DNA of 64,000 nt from Arthrinium phaeospermum (GCA_006503535.1 QYRS01000001.1:2666001-2730000); one strand, 5' to 3'; shown: positions 11,233 to 23,565, counted from the stretch's first letter. Program-made: numbers and translations. The notes: a model not told the origin generated them from the sequence alone.

Positions 11233-11968
11233 CTAGAACTGATCTGCTCCCACCCACTATTAGCAAACGGGGCACCGCCGCCAAGGCAAGAGGGGGAGGC
11301 ACTGGACTTACCCAAAGTCATGCTCATGCTCACGTCCGTGTTCTCCACCATCTTGGTGAACTCCTCGAAGCTGATCTTGCCGTCCTTGTCGAGGTCGGCC
11401 TCCATGATGGTCTTGTCGACAATCTGCTGGAGCTGCTGGTCCTTGAGGTTGGAGCCGACCATCATCTTCAAGACGATGAAGAGCTCGCCGTTGCTGATGT
11501 AGCCGTCGCGGTCAATGTCGTAGACCTTAAAGGCGAACCGCAGCTTCTGCTCCTTGTTGGCGTTGCTCGTGAAGGCGCTCAGCCCGGACACGAACTCCTG
11601 GAAGTCGACGTCGCCGCCGCCGTCCTCGTCGAAAATGGCGATCATGCGCGTAGCAAGCGGGTTAGACGAGATCTGGGGCAGCGACAGGAACTCGTCGCGC
11701 TCGATGGTACCAGAGTTGTCCTACAGCAGCGGAAGAAAGCAAAACGTCAGCATTTGCGCGCCGGCGTCTGCGAGGGCGGGTGGGGGCCCAGTATCTCTCG
11801 TACCTTGTCCAACTTCATGAATCTTTTCCGGAGTCTATCCACTTCCTCTCGGTCGACTGTGTGTTATTGCGATTAGCGCAATTGCTTTCATCCTCGAATC
11901 ATCCATGCCCTCGTACAGTTTGACCCTTGGACAATGTTGTCCATGACTGCACTCGTAGTGTTGCCCAT
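11233..11968 (-). CDS. cnb1: Calcineurin regulatory subunit B
   Basis: Ca2+-binding regulatory subunit of the phosphatase calcineurin; it binds the catalytic A subunit and relays Ca2+ signals to Crz1-type factors. Four exons: 11968-11917, 11856-11804, 11720-11312 and a terminal micro-exon 11243-11233. The product is exactly 174 residues, the usual fungal length. It begins MGNTTS, a canonical N-myristoylation site. It carries four EF hands, with loops starting near [36 protein letters not shown] and [12 protein letters not shown]. The last 11 nt encode only the end of SMTLDQF plus TAG; this agrees with the conserved C terminus and justifies the micro-exon. The upstream flank is shared with the divergent epl1 gene. 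Confidence 0.97.
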
Positions 11969-12983
11969 CTTCGTCGATCCTGCCCCTCAGGGGGTGCCGC
12001 TCGTTATGATATTAGACGCCGACCCGAAAGTCTTCGGTATGCAATGCCTTGGCAATAAGCTGCTTCTTGCTCGGATATTGGGCGGGGGAATAGATGTTGG
12101 ATTGTTGGGGGAGAGGGCGCCGTAATCTTTGGGTTCTCGTGGTCAGGCTCGCAGGTTGCACCTCTTTTTATGTTAAGGAGAGAAAGCGAGGTCCGATGTA
12201 GCGGTACCGTACTTGCATCTGCTATTGAAGTAAGGCTGAGAGAAGTCGGAGGGAGCGCCACTCACACACCCACTTCGATACTAATTGAGCGGTCGCGGGG
12301 CTTCCAAAGGGGCTTCCAAAGCTCTCAGCGACCCAGCTCCCTCCGTCCCTCCCGCCTTTTTGGTCCCTGGATTTGGGTCGGGGGTCATTGAAACAAAGCT
12401 CCGATACTTCAGCTTACTGCAATTCAATGCTTTAATGCATACGGCTTGGCAAGTGGCAACACGATGGATAAGTACATACATATACATAGCAAAGCCCCTT
12501 GAGTTTGCCTGTCGCTTTCAATCATCTGTGAATACACATAGGCCAACTTGTTAAGGCTTCTCTTTCGGCTCCTGTTACCAGCAATGACGAAATGTGCTGG
12601 CTAACCTGCCGCCTGCTGTTTGAACTGCCAATCATCAGACAATCATAAGCAAATTCCAGGGGATGACTGGATAACCCGATAGTGATTGCGGCTTATCGGT
12701 GCTATCTGACTACCGAACTAGGACTACGACATTCGGTTAGCGCGGTTTCCCGCTTTGCGACTGCTTATTGCAGTAGCCAAGGTGAAAATTTGCCAGCAGC
12801 AATTCCGGCCAACGTCAATGGAAGAGGCAGCGCAATAATCATCAACAAAGCATCGCCAAACACGCTCATCCATCAATCAAAGCGGCATTTCCATCATTAA
12901 ATGACTTGAATTTTAATTTCTCGAGCTTTTTAGGGCTCTTTCGGCCAACTTTTGGGCTTGTTCCCGCCTCTCCTACCGCCACC
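11969..12983. promoter_or_regulatory. Divergent promoter region cnb1 / epl1
   Basis: One kilobase between divergent start codons, without a supportable gene. It contains a perfect 12-bp tandem duplication at 12297-12320. Confidence 0.45.
12297..12320. repeat. Tandem 12-bp duplication
   Basis: GGGGCTTCCAAA occurs twice head to tail in the intergenic region between calcineurin B and epl1. It could be a replication slip or a doubled protein-binding site. Confidence 0.85.
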
Positions 12984-14835
12984 ATGTCGTCCTCCAGAGC
13001 CATGCGCATCAAAAAGCTCTCGCCCAAGACCATTTTAACAGTCTTGCTCGAGGGCCAAATAGATGCAAGCGAATATGACTCTCTTACCACGGAAGCAAAG
13101 ATCGCGACGGGCGTGGACGCCGGTGAAGAAGACGTAAGTTGCAGTCATACACCCAGCAAAATCTGATTGACGCACGGGCCACTTTGATATTGGACATCTC
13201 ATGGCTAACTTGCTCAACTCAATAGGAAATCCACTTACAAGCCGCATTGAAAGGTGCCGGCCAGAGCACCGACAATGAGATTCCCGTACCACCCCCTCAG
13301 GTCAGTGAGGAGGTCAAGTACGAGGATTTATATTCTCGTCCTTTTGTAGAGCCTCGGGGCTACATCAAGTCCTCAGATACCGTCGAGGAGACATTAAGTT
13401 GTCTCTACGACATGACCACTGAGGACGATGAGTTCCTGAAGAATTACAACCAAAAGAGGTCGTCCAAATTATCTGAAGATGATTTTGAACGTATCATGGA
13501 GCAGTTTGAGGCCACAACCGCGGAACAAGCTCCATTTGCTGCGGTAGACAACACAACAGTTTCATACGAAGTCATGGTGTCACATATGACAAACTCACCT
13601 CTTAGCAAGCTTAAGACTCATGCTCAAGCTGTGTATGACCACTGGAAGGCCCGGCGCCAAAGTGATGGCAACAAGTCCCTTCATCCTTCCCTCAAATTCG
13701 AGACTCCGGGCCAGCAAGACCATGACGACATGGACCCCTACGTCTGTTTCCGTCGCCGCGAAGTTCGCCAGACTAGGAAGACGAGGCAACGTGACGCCAT
13801 GGTCGCCGATAAACTGAAGAAGCTGCGTAGAGAGCTTGAGGATGGTCGGCAACTCATTCTCATGGCGCATCAACGTGAATTGATGAAGAGAGAGATGCTC
13901 AGTACTGAGCGACTTCTCTTTGAGCATCGTGAGAAACTCAAGGAGAAGAAAGTTCGCCTCGGCATCAAGGAAGGCGATGAGGACTTGTACAACACTAAGC
14001 CTGTCAAGCGCAAGGCTCCTGTTGAGTCCCAGCCGACCACCAAGGCAGCACCTACTCAACTTCGGGTTGCTGTGCGTCCTGAAGGCCGCCCAGCCGAACA
14101 AGAGCTGGTCCAGCTTGAGGATAAGGAGAAGGAGAGATTCGAAGAGTTCTTGCGCGATATTGCCACTAAGGCTGACACTCATCGCTTATGGAACATGAAG
14201 TATGTCGACCTCACTGAGAAGCCGCTCTCACCCCCGGAGAGGTCGAAGAAAGCAGCTTCCGGCCTGCGAAAGCCCAGTTCCTCCCAACACCACCAGCTAG
14301 TGCCTCTGAATCAATGGAGTTGGATGAGGAACCAAACGAGGCTGCTCTTGCTGTCAAGGCCCCATCCACTCCGTTCTACTTCCGTGGCTTGTCGCCTGAA
14401 GCAGAACAGCCTATGCCCGGATATCGCCGCCGCATAGGTAGGAATGGTCGTCTTTGGATAGATCGTCGGAACGTCGGCCGCCTTGCTAGCCCCCCAAGCG
14501 ACTCGGACATTCCTCAGAATGACCGCTTTGCGTATGATGAAGATGATAGTGACGATGAACAACCGGTGTATCACATCGACCCATACGACACGCGGCCCAT
14601 GAAGTTTCGTGCGGGTATCCCCCTGAACATCATGCGGAATTACCGGCCTGGCCAAGACGGGAGCGCAGCTGCACAGACGACACCTAACGCTCGTCCGGCA
14701 CTGCCGCCGGCGCACCAAGGGTCGACTCCGGGAGCCGGCCATGGCCAGCTGCAGGCGCAACAATCGCCATCGCAACAGGCGTCGAAACAGCAGGCCCAGC
14801 TGCCGCCGACACCGCAACCGCAGCTCACGTCTTGA
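12984..14835 (+). CDS. epl1: Enhancer of polycomb-like protein 1 (frame broken at 14231-14235)
   Basis: Scaffold subunit of the NuA4/Piccolo histone acetyltransferase complex, nuclear. Exon 1 (12984-13133) starts in a perfect GCCACCATG context and encodes MSSSRAMRIKKLSPKT.., the family N terminus. The intron is 13134-13225. Exon 2 is open from 13226 and carries the EPL1 domain (EIHLQAAL, YSRPFVEPRGYIK, MDPYVCFRRRE) and a long basic helix. At a run of five C (14231-14235) the conserved sequence moves into the next frame: YVDLTEKPLSPP stays in the first frame and FRPAKAQFLPTPPASAS, RRRIGRNGRLWIDRR and the Pro/Gln-rich tail continue in the other to TGA at 14835. One extra C would restore 586 residues. 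No intron can account for the shift. The unshifted frame stops at 14437. A homopolymer undercall is the likeliest cause, because the gene is normally essential. Confidence 0.92.
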
Positions 14836-17582
14836 CGAGGTCATGCTGCGAAGAAGCCGCTGCCAACTCAAGGCGGTTCTTTTCCATGACCTCTTTGAGG
14901 TCCCTTGATACCCATCCCCTCTTATTTTTCTGTCGTCATCCGCGGATGCCTCGGGAGGGTCCTTTAGACAACTGTACATAAAGAAAAAAGATTTTAATGC
15001 GTCGTTACCATCGCTGGACAGGAAGGTTCGGCGTTGCTCAGCGATGGAATGGTGGTCGGCGTTGGAGCTGGATAGCAGATTTGCTGTATGAACAAACTGA
15101 CGACGAGGCCCGCATGCATAGCAAAGGAGTTGGAAGGCCTGTTGATATTGTTGATTTGGTGGGTTGAGGCCCCGACGGATGATGAATAAAATTATTGATA
15201 AGCCTCATGAACTCGTCTTTTCGTAATCCTGTGTGATGGCGATGTAAACAGCCTGGTGATCTCGGCTTGCCGACGTAGCAAGCGTAAGCGAGAAGACACA
15301 ACCTGGCAGAGCCAGGAGTGTCGGCGCGATCGACTTGCTTCGAGGGGTTCGGTCGGCGGTACGCTTCGAGGGAGGAATGTCGAGTGCGTTGTAGCGATCT
15401 CCTGGATCTAGCATGAAAGCCGTTTCCGGCTCGAGCAGACACCCGTACCAGCCCAGTAGCAGCAGGCTGCAGCCGTAGAAGTGGTGGGTGCTACCACTCG
15501 TTGCGTACAGCGATGAAGATGCGATCTGGGCAAAGGAGTTGGCGGCAGCAACAAGTTGACAGGGTGCTCATGTTGGCCAAATGTAAGCAAAGGCGCAGAA
15601 GTGATGAGGTTCTGCGCCACGCCCTAAATTAAGAAGAAACGGCATTGGGAGTTTAGTATCGAGTTCGTCAAGGCCGAACTAAATAAAAGTCCAGGGGAGA
15701 GGGTTCCTGGAACAAGGTTTCCGAGGAGCTCCGCTTTTGCTCAGGCGGTCCGTGGACAGGCCAGCCCTTTCTTTTGTGCGAATTCCCGAACGTACGGAAG
15801 AGGGAGAGAAGAGGCAACGCTTGGATTCCGAGGTAGAGTTGTAGAAAACAAGGTTGGTGGAAGGGGGAAGTTGAGTGGGCAGCATGATGTTGGAGTAGTG
15901 AAAGTGAGGCGTGGGCCGGGGGAAATGCACGGCAGACGGGGGCGGCCCAGAGGCGGCCCTCGTCTCTGCTGTCAAGTGACTAAGCTGATGGCATGTAAGC
16001 GGCGGCCGTGTAGAAAAAAAAAGACTCCCCAGCCGCCGGTCCTCAAAATTTATGGGATACGGTTCATGGAAAGATGCCGAAAGGCAAAGCCATCCGTATT
16101 TTCAGGACGCAACAAGCTTATCTGGCGAAGTTGTGCTGTTCCGGTCGTTGGTAGAGGTGGTGGTGATATCCGTCAGGTACGGGCGGATAATCTACGATCT
16201 GCGACGAGTCAAGCTGAGACGTGCGCCAATGTTCGAGAACGCCGACCGGACAGAGGGAAACGTGTTGAAAGGGGAAGAAGGCATCGCATCTGAAGACCGG
16301 GAGACTTGGGGGGTATATCTGTTTTGCTGGCGATGGTCAGTAGGAGACTTCGGGAAGAAGGACCGTCAGTTGGAGCAGAGAAAGAGAGGTCGGCTTACTT
16401 GCACGCTTTTGCAGCTGGGGGTAGCTTGGCCTGGGAAATTTCCAGGAGGGTTCGAGTACGAAAAAGGGCTACCCTGGGGAAAGAGAAAAGGGGACGATCT
16501 CGACGACAACATAGCAGGACGAAAAACTCGGAGCAGCAGAAGTGAGGAGACCGGAGAAACGCAGTGCGACACACACACACACATAGAGCGAGAGAGAGAA
16601 TCTGGTCGGCGGGTATAATTCCTACATCCATTGTAGTTTAAAGCAGTTCTCTCTCGGACAAGGGAAAGAGTGGGGTGGGACTAGCGGCGCTTGCGACGGA
16701 CTTCAACTGCTCTCTGTGTCTGAGAGAGAGGGTCGTCTGGTGTTGGTGCTGGTGCCCGTCAACCGTCACCAGGTCCCCAGCCAGGTGGGCCCCCACATAA
16801 AGCAGGCAAAAACTGCAGATGCTGGGAAAAAAGGGTCTCTGGAGTAAAAAATGAAGTACAGCCAAGGTCTCCTTTGGCTGCGACTCGGGCTCTGCAGAGA
16901 CTTCACCGAGACATGGCCCCCTCTTATCGCCAGATAGAGTAACACCTTATGTCAGCCAGCCATCATCTGGTCTTTGCGCAAGTCTTTATCGGGGATTCGA
17001 CCCCACCAATGACTGCATCCCATCGGGGGCAAACTTCAGAGGGCCATTTGCTTGATGAGATTGACGACGGGCCCATACACGCAGAGTGTTGCGGTGATAT
17101 TGCAAGTGATAATAGACTGAATTGTACTTGGCAGCACTGTCTCTCATTTGATCTTTTCTCCAGGCGGAACTACCCCCTATGAGTGCTTAGAAAAAGCGCA
17201 TCGAGCATCCAGTGCGGGGTGAAGATCCTGGAATATCTGCCTTCAAACTCACTTACAAGCAAGCACCCAGCAACGATATATGTGACCAGGGGATATACCA
17301 CATATCTCAGAACTTGGCAAGAAGGGAAAAAAAAAGAAAAGATAAGCAAGACGGACAATATATTCCAAAGTCAAAGACTTAGCGAATAGCTGTTCCTAAG
17401 AGCCCTCCCGAGTCATTCGGCCACATCGGGCGGTCAACAACCTCTTCTCGACACAACCCGGCGATACGCAAGACCCCTGCCCCACCTCAAGACCGCATAC
17501 CTGCCCATATCGACAACATCCCGAACCATCCCAGACCGAACAACCGACCCCTTCCCTACACCGCCCTCCCAGCACATCGCCA
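14836..17582. other. Long intergenic region
   Basis: About 2.7 kb between epl1 and kae1 without a recognisable gene. The minus strand at 16300-16620 is strongly pyrimidine-rich, with a CA/GA microsatellite at its end, which looks like a fungal promoter or leader. However, the minus-strand frames downstream of it (15679-15975 and 15408-15620) match nothing I know. Confidence 0.35.
16569..16600. repeat. (AC)7 / (GA)n microsatellite
   Basis: Seven AC dinucleotides followed after a short break by a GA tract, in non-coding DNA. Confidence 0.85.
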
Positions 17583-18695
17583 ATGGCGCCGCTCTACGCC
17601 ATCGGCTGCGAAGGCAGCGCCAACAAGCTGGGCATCGGCGTCATCTCGCACGACCCCGAGACCAACAAGACCAAGATCCTGTCCAACGTCCGGCACACCT
17701 TCAACTCCCCGCCGGGGACGGGCTTCCTGCCCAAGGACACGGCGGCGCACCACCGCGCGCACTTCGTCTCGGTCGCGCGCGAGGCCCTGCGCGCCGCGAA
17801 CCTGGCCTCCCCCCGGGACCTGTCCTGCATCTGCTACACGCGCGGGCCGGGCATGGGCGCCCCCCTCACGAGCGTCGCCGTCGCGGCGCGCACCCTCAGT
17901 CTGCTCTGGGGCCTGGACCTCGTGGGCGTGAACCACTGCGTCGGCCACATCGAGATGGGCCGCGTCATCACGGGCGCCGACAACCCCGTCGTCCTGTACG
18001 TGAGCGGCGGCAACACCCAGGTCATCGCCTACGCCGAGCAGCGCTACCGCATCTTCGGCGAGACGCTCGACATCGCCGTCGGCAACTGCATCGACCGCTT
18101 CGCCCGCACCCTCGCCATCCCCAACGACCCCTTCCCCGGCTACAACGTCGAGCAGCTGGCCAAGAAGGCCTTTTTCGAGGCGGACGGCACGACCAAGCGG
18201 GAGCCCGTTCTGCTAGACCTTCCCTACGCCGTCAAGGGCATGGACTGCAGCTTCAGCGGCATCCTGGGTGCCGCCGACCTGCTGGCGGCGCAGATGCGGA
18301 AGCAGGACGCCATTCTTGCCAGCGGCGGCGCAATCAAGGAGGGCGAGGAGCGCATCACGCCTCAAGACCTCTGCTTCACGCTACAGGAGACCGTCTTCGC
18401 CATGCTTGTTGAGATTACCGAACGCGCCATGGCCCACGTCGGCAGCAAACAGGTCCTCGTGGTCGGCGGCGTCGGCTGCAACGAGCGCCTGCAGGAGATG
18501 ATGGGTCTGATGGCCCGCGACCGCGGCGGTAGCGTCTATGCGACGGACGAACGCTTTTGCATTGATAACGGCATAATGATCGGCCTGGCCGGCTTGCTGG
18601 CGTGGGAAACGGGTTTCCGGACGCCGTTTGAGGATAGCACGTGCACACAGCGCTTTAGAACCGACGAAGTCCATATCAAGTGGAGGAGCGACTAA
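17583..18695 (+). CDS. kae1: tRNA N6-adenosine threonylcarbamoyltransferase (KEOPS/EKC subunit Kae1)
   Basis: Catalytic subunit of the KEOPS/EKC complex, which transfers the threonylcarbamoyl group onto A37 of ANN-decoding tRNAs (t6A). Intronless, 370 residues, within the usual size for the cytosolic enzyme. It starts [19 protein letters not shown], the conserved ASKHA nucleotide-binding start. The metal-binding HxxxH is H118/H122 in [11 protein letters not shown]. The phosphate loop YVSGGNTQV and the GNCIDRFAR motif follow, then [12 protein letters not shown], and near the C terminus the metal-ligand motif [12 protein letters not shown]. There is no mitochondrial presequence, which separates it from the Qri7 paralogue. 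The coding region is clearly more GC-rich than its flanks, which explains the long antisense frames over it. Confidence 0.97.
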   Translation: MAPLYAIGCEGSANKLGIGVISHDPETNKTKILSNVRHTFNSPPGTGFLPKDTAAHHRAHFVSVAREALRAANLASPRDLSCICYTRGPGMGAPLTSVAVAARTLSLLWGLDLVGVNHCVGHIEMGRVITGADNPVVLYVSGGNTQVIAYAEQRYRIFGETLDIAVGNCIDRFARTLAIPNDPFPGYNVEQLAKKAFFEADGTTKREPVLLDLPYAVKGMDCSFSGILGAADLLAAQMRKQDAILASGGAIKEGEERITPQDLCFTLQETVFAMLVEITERAMAHVGSKQVLVVGGVGCNERLQEMMGLMARDRGGSVYATDERFCIDNGIMIGLAGLLAWETGFRTPFEDSTCTQRFRTDEVHIKWRSD

Positions 18696-19052
18696 GCATA
18701 GAAAAGAAATACAAACAAGTAAAATGCCGCATTGCGTCTAGAGAAACATGTTCTGGTCGCCCTTTACAGGCAGGACCGATACAATAATTGGAATGGGCAG
18801 TGTCCTGGGCCACGGTCGACCTGTGGGGATTATTATTTGCTATGTCTCTCAGATTCTGTCTGCCAAACATCATCCCTTCACACTCCGAGAGGGCTGTACC
18901 TGTCATTTCTGCCTACCAAGATGTAAGTATCGTAGACATTTCTGCCAATCACCCCTATCATGTATGGCCAATCATTAAGTAGTTACTAGGGGATCCGCTC
19001 CCGCCCATTACATGCTTCTCGTTTGATCCGCCGCGACAAACGCGACTTGCAA
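18696..19052. other. Convergent intergenic region
   Basis: 3' flanks of kae1 (+) and AMPK beta (-). Nothing else is seen. Confidence 0.4.
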
Positions 19053-20736
19053 CTAACTATCATCCGACGTCGGCTTGTAAACTATTGTCGTCACATACTT
19101 TCTCAGGTGTTAGTGAAGCCATTCTCAGCGCAACATAGATATATTAGACTCACCTTGCTCCTATATCTCGTCGTTGCCGACACAGCAAGAACATTATTCT
19201 TGATACTGCTAGTGGCAAGATGGTTTAGGACAGTATGATTGGGCATGTTCAAGACGCTATTATCGTCCTTGATCAGAGTATGGTTGTTCATAATGGGCTT
19301 GGTTAGGAAGCTGGGCAGAGAGAGGGGCGTGGGAAGTTTGTCGAGAGCCGCAATGGACAGCTGATACGGTCTCGAGTCCTCGGGCTGGTCGAAGTCGGCG
19401 AGGTACTTGGGCAAACGTTCCGAGAACACCTCGGGTGGTGGGATGCTGAGAGTGCGTTTATGGTGCACATTCTCCGCGTCTGTGAGCTTGTCCTGGGACC
19501 CGGGTCTTGATGGTAAAGCCGCGGCTTCCTCGGCGTCTCTGGGAGGAGAAGCACCACCATCAAATTCACGGGTTACGGCGGTCTCCCCACTTACTTCGAT
19601 GTAGTTCACCAGGTTGTTGCCAAAATCGACGGTTGTTGGTAAATGAATCGAGGTTTCCATGGAGCCGTCCACCAAGAACTTGATATGGTGAGTTCCAGGG
19701 AACACTGGGATGACAGCCTCCAGGACACCCTCGCGGCCCTTGCTGTTGAAATATCAGTGACATGTACCTCATCTCAGGGGTGTGGTTCAAAGCGAGTCTT
19801 GTGATTTCATCGCCAAGGACAGACTTGCGATATATCGCACTTTAGACCGGGCTGCTTCTTCGCAATAGAATATACTTACGCAGGAAATAGCCTTTGCTTC
19901 CGGCTCCATTGGAAGGGCGTGCCGGTCACATAAACCTTCTGCCCGCCCTGCAGCCATTCCACCCGAGTGGGCACCGTCGGCCGCGTCTTGTCGACCCTCA
20001 ACTCCTCGGTGTCCTCCTCATCCGTAGCATTGCTTACGGCAGAGCTCTTGCGCTGCAAATCAGCCTCCTTGGCGTCCTTATCTAATTCAGTCACGCTGTC
20101 GTCAATGGGTTCTCCTATATCCGTGGGAGCAATAATGGGCGACCCAGGCGTATGCACCTCCTCCTCAATAGGGAGAGGCAAGCGCGGGGGGCGATTCATT
20201 TGATAAGACATCTCCTGGACACTACTGGACCCTGGCCCGGTCAAGATGGAATCCTCATACAAGGAAGTGGAGCGGATTGAAGAAGACTCGTTGTGGGTTG
20301 GTATGGCTGTGGGGACGGCAACCGGTTTGGACGGCTCATTCTTGATGGCGCTATCTTCCGGTTCGGCCTGCTTCGACTTGGTGGCAGCAGACCGGGTGCT
20401 GGGAGCAATGGAAGTCTGTGGGCTGGGAGTTGGGGAGGATTGACTGAAAGTAGACAGCGGCCTGGAGTGTGCGCCTCTGGGGGGTCCAATCGTGGAACCT
20501 TGTGCCTGGACTACGCTGGCCTCGGGTGACGAGGCGGCCGATCTGTGCTGGTGCTGGTAGCTAGATATCAGGTGCTTGGGTTCCTGGTGCTTAGGTTCCT
20601 TTTGCCTTGGCCGTGGGGGATCAAGGGGAGCAGAAGCAACACCATGACCCTGTGGTTGTCCGTCCCGGGAAGGTATGTGGTGGTGGTGATGTGTGGGGGT
20701 ATCAGGCTTCGACGAGGTCGAAGGTGTGTTGCCCAT
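19053..20736 (-). CDS. AMPK/SNF1 beta subunit (Gal83/Sip-type)
   Basis: Scaffold and targeting subunit of the SNF1/AMPK kinase, governing carbon-source responses. Three exons: 20736-19880, 19742-19154 and 19097-19053, giving 496 residues. The protein starts MGNTPSTSS, a likely N-myristoylation signal, then has a long Ser/Pro/His-rich disordered region. The glycogen-binding module (CBM48) occupies about residues 254-336 (VEWLQGGQKVYVTG, FQWSRKQRLFPA, PGTHHIKFLVDG, NNLVNYIEV) and is split by intron 1. The C-terminal AMPKBI/ASC domain runs from about FSERLPKYLADF to the end, with MPNHTVLNHLATSSIK and a separately encoded last exon YVTTIVYKPTSDDS. The acceptor for the last exon (AAAG) was chosen because it alone gives the conserved TTRYRSKYVTT junction. 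Only one beta gene is typical in filamentous fungi. Confidence 0.95.
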
Positions 20737-22519
20737 TGTATAGGCGTGGGGGAGGTAGAGGCGGGATAGACCCTGCCCCAACCGGACCTACGAGGGAACG
20801 GGGTCGAAGCTGAGCTCAGCTGAGCTTGTACCGTGCCAGACAAAGATTGTTGGGGGGCAAAAAAACCAGATGGCCAGATCCAGATGGGCAGTACGGAGAA
20901 GGAGGATCAGCCCTGGTCGAAAAAAGAAGAACAAATGGGCGGGGACTGTCGCGAAAACGTGGCCGTAGGCTGATGTTGCTTTCTTTTTTCCCCTTGTTGC
21001 GCTTCGCTTTTGCTTGTGCTTTCAACGTTGATTCATGGCGTGTGCATCAAGTGACCAGGTGGAGCTCAGCAGGATGGGAAGACGGCGGGCGGTTTGGGGT
21101 CATGAGACCAAAAAGCCCAGGCGGGATTCGAGGATAAACCAAACGGTGTAACCGGTCAGGGCAACGTTGATCCTCTTTCTACCCAAGCTCCAGACCGACA
21201 GGTTCCAGATGCGCAGCAGTGATTGGGTGTCGACAGGTTCGGCGGCCGCTGCTGTGTCTTTCTCGTTAGGTAATTGTAATGGTCTGGCGGGTTTGGATCG
21301 CAATGAGAGAATGAGTGGCAGAAGTGGAAGGAGATCCGGGAAGGAATAGACGGAACGGATTTCAGGCGACGGAAGTTCAGAGAAGGTAAACTTTAACCCC
21401 CCAGTTCCCAGCTCTCAATGCCTGCTGCAGCTGCCCACTGTTGCTACGTATGTAGGTTGAATGATCGCGCGCGCCTTTGACCCGGAGAGCCCAGTCCAGG
21501 TGGTGGCCCAGTGTGGCCCAGTGTGGAGGGGTTATTACTGATGCATGGTCTGAGCTCGACCGCCCCGGTCGCTCCAGTTTATCGAGTTATTCCAGCCTCT
21601 AACAGGGGGCTGAGAAGCTCGAGAAGAGCAGAAGAAAACCAAGCAGCGGGTTGATGGGTTCAATTCCAGTGACATCGGAGTTAACAACGCGCTGGATTTA
21701 TGCAATGACGGAATATCATCTCACTCTTGCTGATGGAATTGATTGAGGTCATTCAACAAGACAATTTGGATCATTCCTTCCAAAAGTTCTGAGATATGAG
21801 AGTAGGTAGGTAAAGTCTTTGTATCTCACCATTGATGCTATTTGACGTCTACCTACATGCCTCTGCCAGGGCTCCCCCATATCCAGCATGCATGCAATGC
21901 AGAAAGACATCATCATTGATGGACACAACCCGAGCACTCCATCAGCCTCTGATTATTCCACCTGTACGGAGTACCACGTACTGTGATTTGGTGTCCGACT
22001 GCCCCACCGCCGAAAATAAAGTAAAGTGGGACGGGCCATCGTTCCAATTTGTCCTTTCCCTTTGAAGCTTAAAGTAAATAACGACCCTTGCAATGTACGG
22101 GAGGTAGGGGGGGCTGCAACTCCGACGGCCACTGGCAAATCACCTGCAGGCAGGCGGCTTGAGGCAAGGGCGTACCCATATGTTACATTGAGCAGGGACG
22201 GACGGGTACAACCACCAATTGATGAAGTTGTCACTTGTTTGAGGGTTGGAAGCATATTGATGCAGCCTCAACTCGTCCATTGATATCAAGCAACGCCCAT
22301 ATCACATCACTCACTTGGTATATCCATCCATTCGTTTGTTAACTCGATCCCCAAGGAACTGGCTCCAATTGTCTCAAATCCCCTAGCTCTTCGTTTGATG
22401 GGCAGAGAGGAACTCTCATTTTCCCTCACATGACGCCCATATAGACTCTTTACTACTCACAAGCGCCGCCGCCTATGACCCGCCGCCTGTAGGAAGGAGA
22501 GGGACGACTGAGAGCCATC
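20737..22519. promoter_or_regulatory. Divergent intergenic region
   Basis: 1.8 kb between the divergent AMPK beta and membrane-protein genes. There is no open frame with family resemblance. A pyrimidine-rich minus-strand leader precedes AMPK beta. TAGGTAGGTA tracts occur near 21800. Confidence 0.4.
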
Positions 22520-23565
22520 ATGATGGAGTATTTAAAGATCCTCCAGTCCGCCGCGCAGGAGCTACCTCCGGCGGCCGCCCGTCTTTATAGAGCATCGGTG
22601 ACTATGTACGGCTACCTCAGCGCCGCATTCTACTGGGCTACGGTCCCGCTGCGCTATCCGGCCTACTATGCCTACGCGCTGGCCTCGCGGGTCATATCGA
22701 TACTCCTGTCGCCGCTGTGGTTTACCTGGAGGTTTTTCTCGGGCGCGGCGCTGATGGTGGTGAACTTCCTTTCTGCGCTTAGGGTATGCCTCCATTTCAC
22801 TGCCCCCATCCTCGAGATTTGGAGCCGATTGCTAACATGATGATTGATAGCTCCTCTTCAACTTTGTAAGTATTCCTGGCACAGGCGGCGCGATTCTGGC
22901 CCATACGTTGCTGCTTTACAACCCCTTGGTATAGTTACGTGAGATTAACCATGCCCGGACATTAGTTTACTTGCGCCATCATTGTCGGCCTGGTCGCCGC
23001 GCTCATGATTCATGGCATATCACGCCTCATCACCATGGTGCTTAGTGTGCACCCGTCGCAACAACAGACAATGGTAAAACAAGAAGCAGCAGAGCCACAA
23101 TCACAAACACGGCGCTTCCCACCAACGCCAAACGGCAACAGGACACCGCAACAGCAGCAGCAGACTCCACCGCCGTTATATGATGACGACGACCTGGACG
23201 TCGATGACTTCTACCACGTCGAAGGCAACGACGGCGACGGCGAGAGCCTAGCCGGAAGCGCTACCGGGGCAGCCGGCGGCCGCCGCGTCCTCTCGGAGCT
23301 GGGCGGTACTACCACCACCTCCAGTGAGAGCGCCTTCAACAACCCGAACGCATCGTCGTCGCGGAGGAGAGGAGGAGGGGGATGGGCTCAGAGCTCGTCT
23401 TCTTCTCCCGCCCTAAGCTTCGGGGGCAACGACATGTACACGCGCGACTGGCGTTCGCTGAGCAGCAACATGAAGTCCAACGCCGGGTCGCGCCGGGGCG
23501 GCTCTATTAGAAGCCTGCTGGCCCAGACGATCCATGAGGAGAGCAGCGAGAGCGATTCACTGTAG
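22520..23565 (+). CDS. Conserved fungal membrane protein of unknown function
   Basis: Three exons by phase and splice signals: 22520-22783, a 15-nt micro-exon 22851-22865 and 22966-23565, giving 292 residues. Aromatic-rich hydrophobic segments occur near residues 30-85 (YLSAAFYWATVPLRYPAYYAYALAS and SPLWFTWRFFSGAALMVV) and after the last junction (FTCAIIVGLVAALMIHG), so it is probably an integral ER or vacuolar membrane protein. The remaining half is hydrophilic and low-complexity, with a Gln run, an acidic DDDDLDVDDF patch and Ser/Arg-rich C-terminal tail ending in SSESDSL. Two start ATGs are adjacent; the first was taken. The short middle exon only adds LLFNF but is required to keep the hydrophobic frame open. 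I recognise the general type from other Sordariomycetes but know no function. Confidence 0.7.

Noticed and set aside
16052..16618. 188-codon plus-strand frame in the epl1-kae1 spacer
   Set aside because: It is purine-rich low complexity with no homology; it more likely reflects a CT-rich leader on the other strand.
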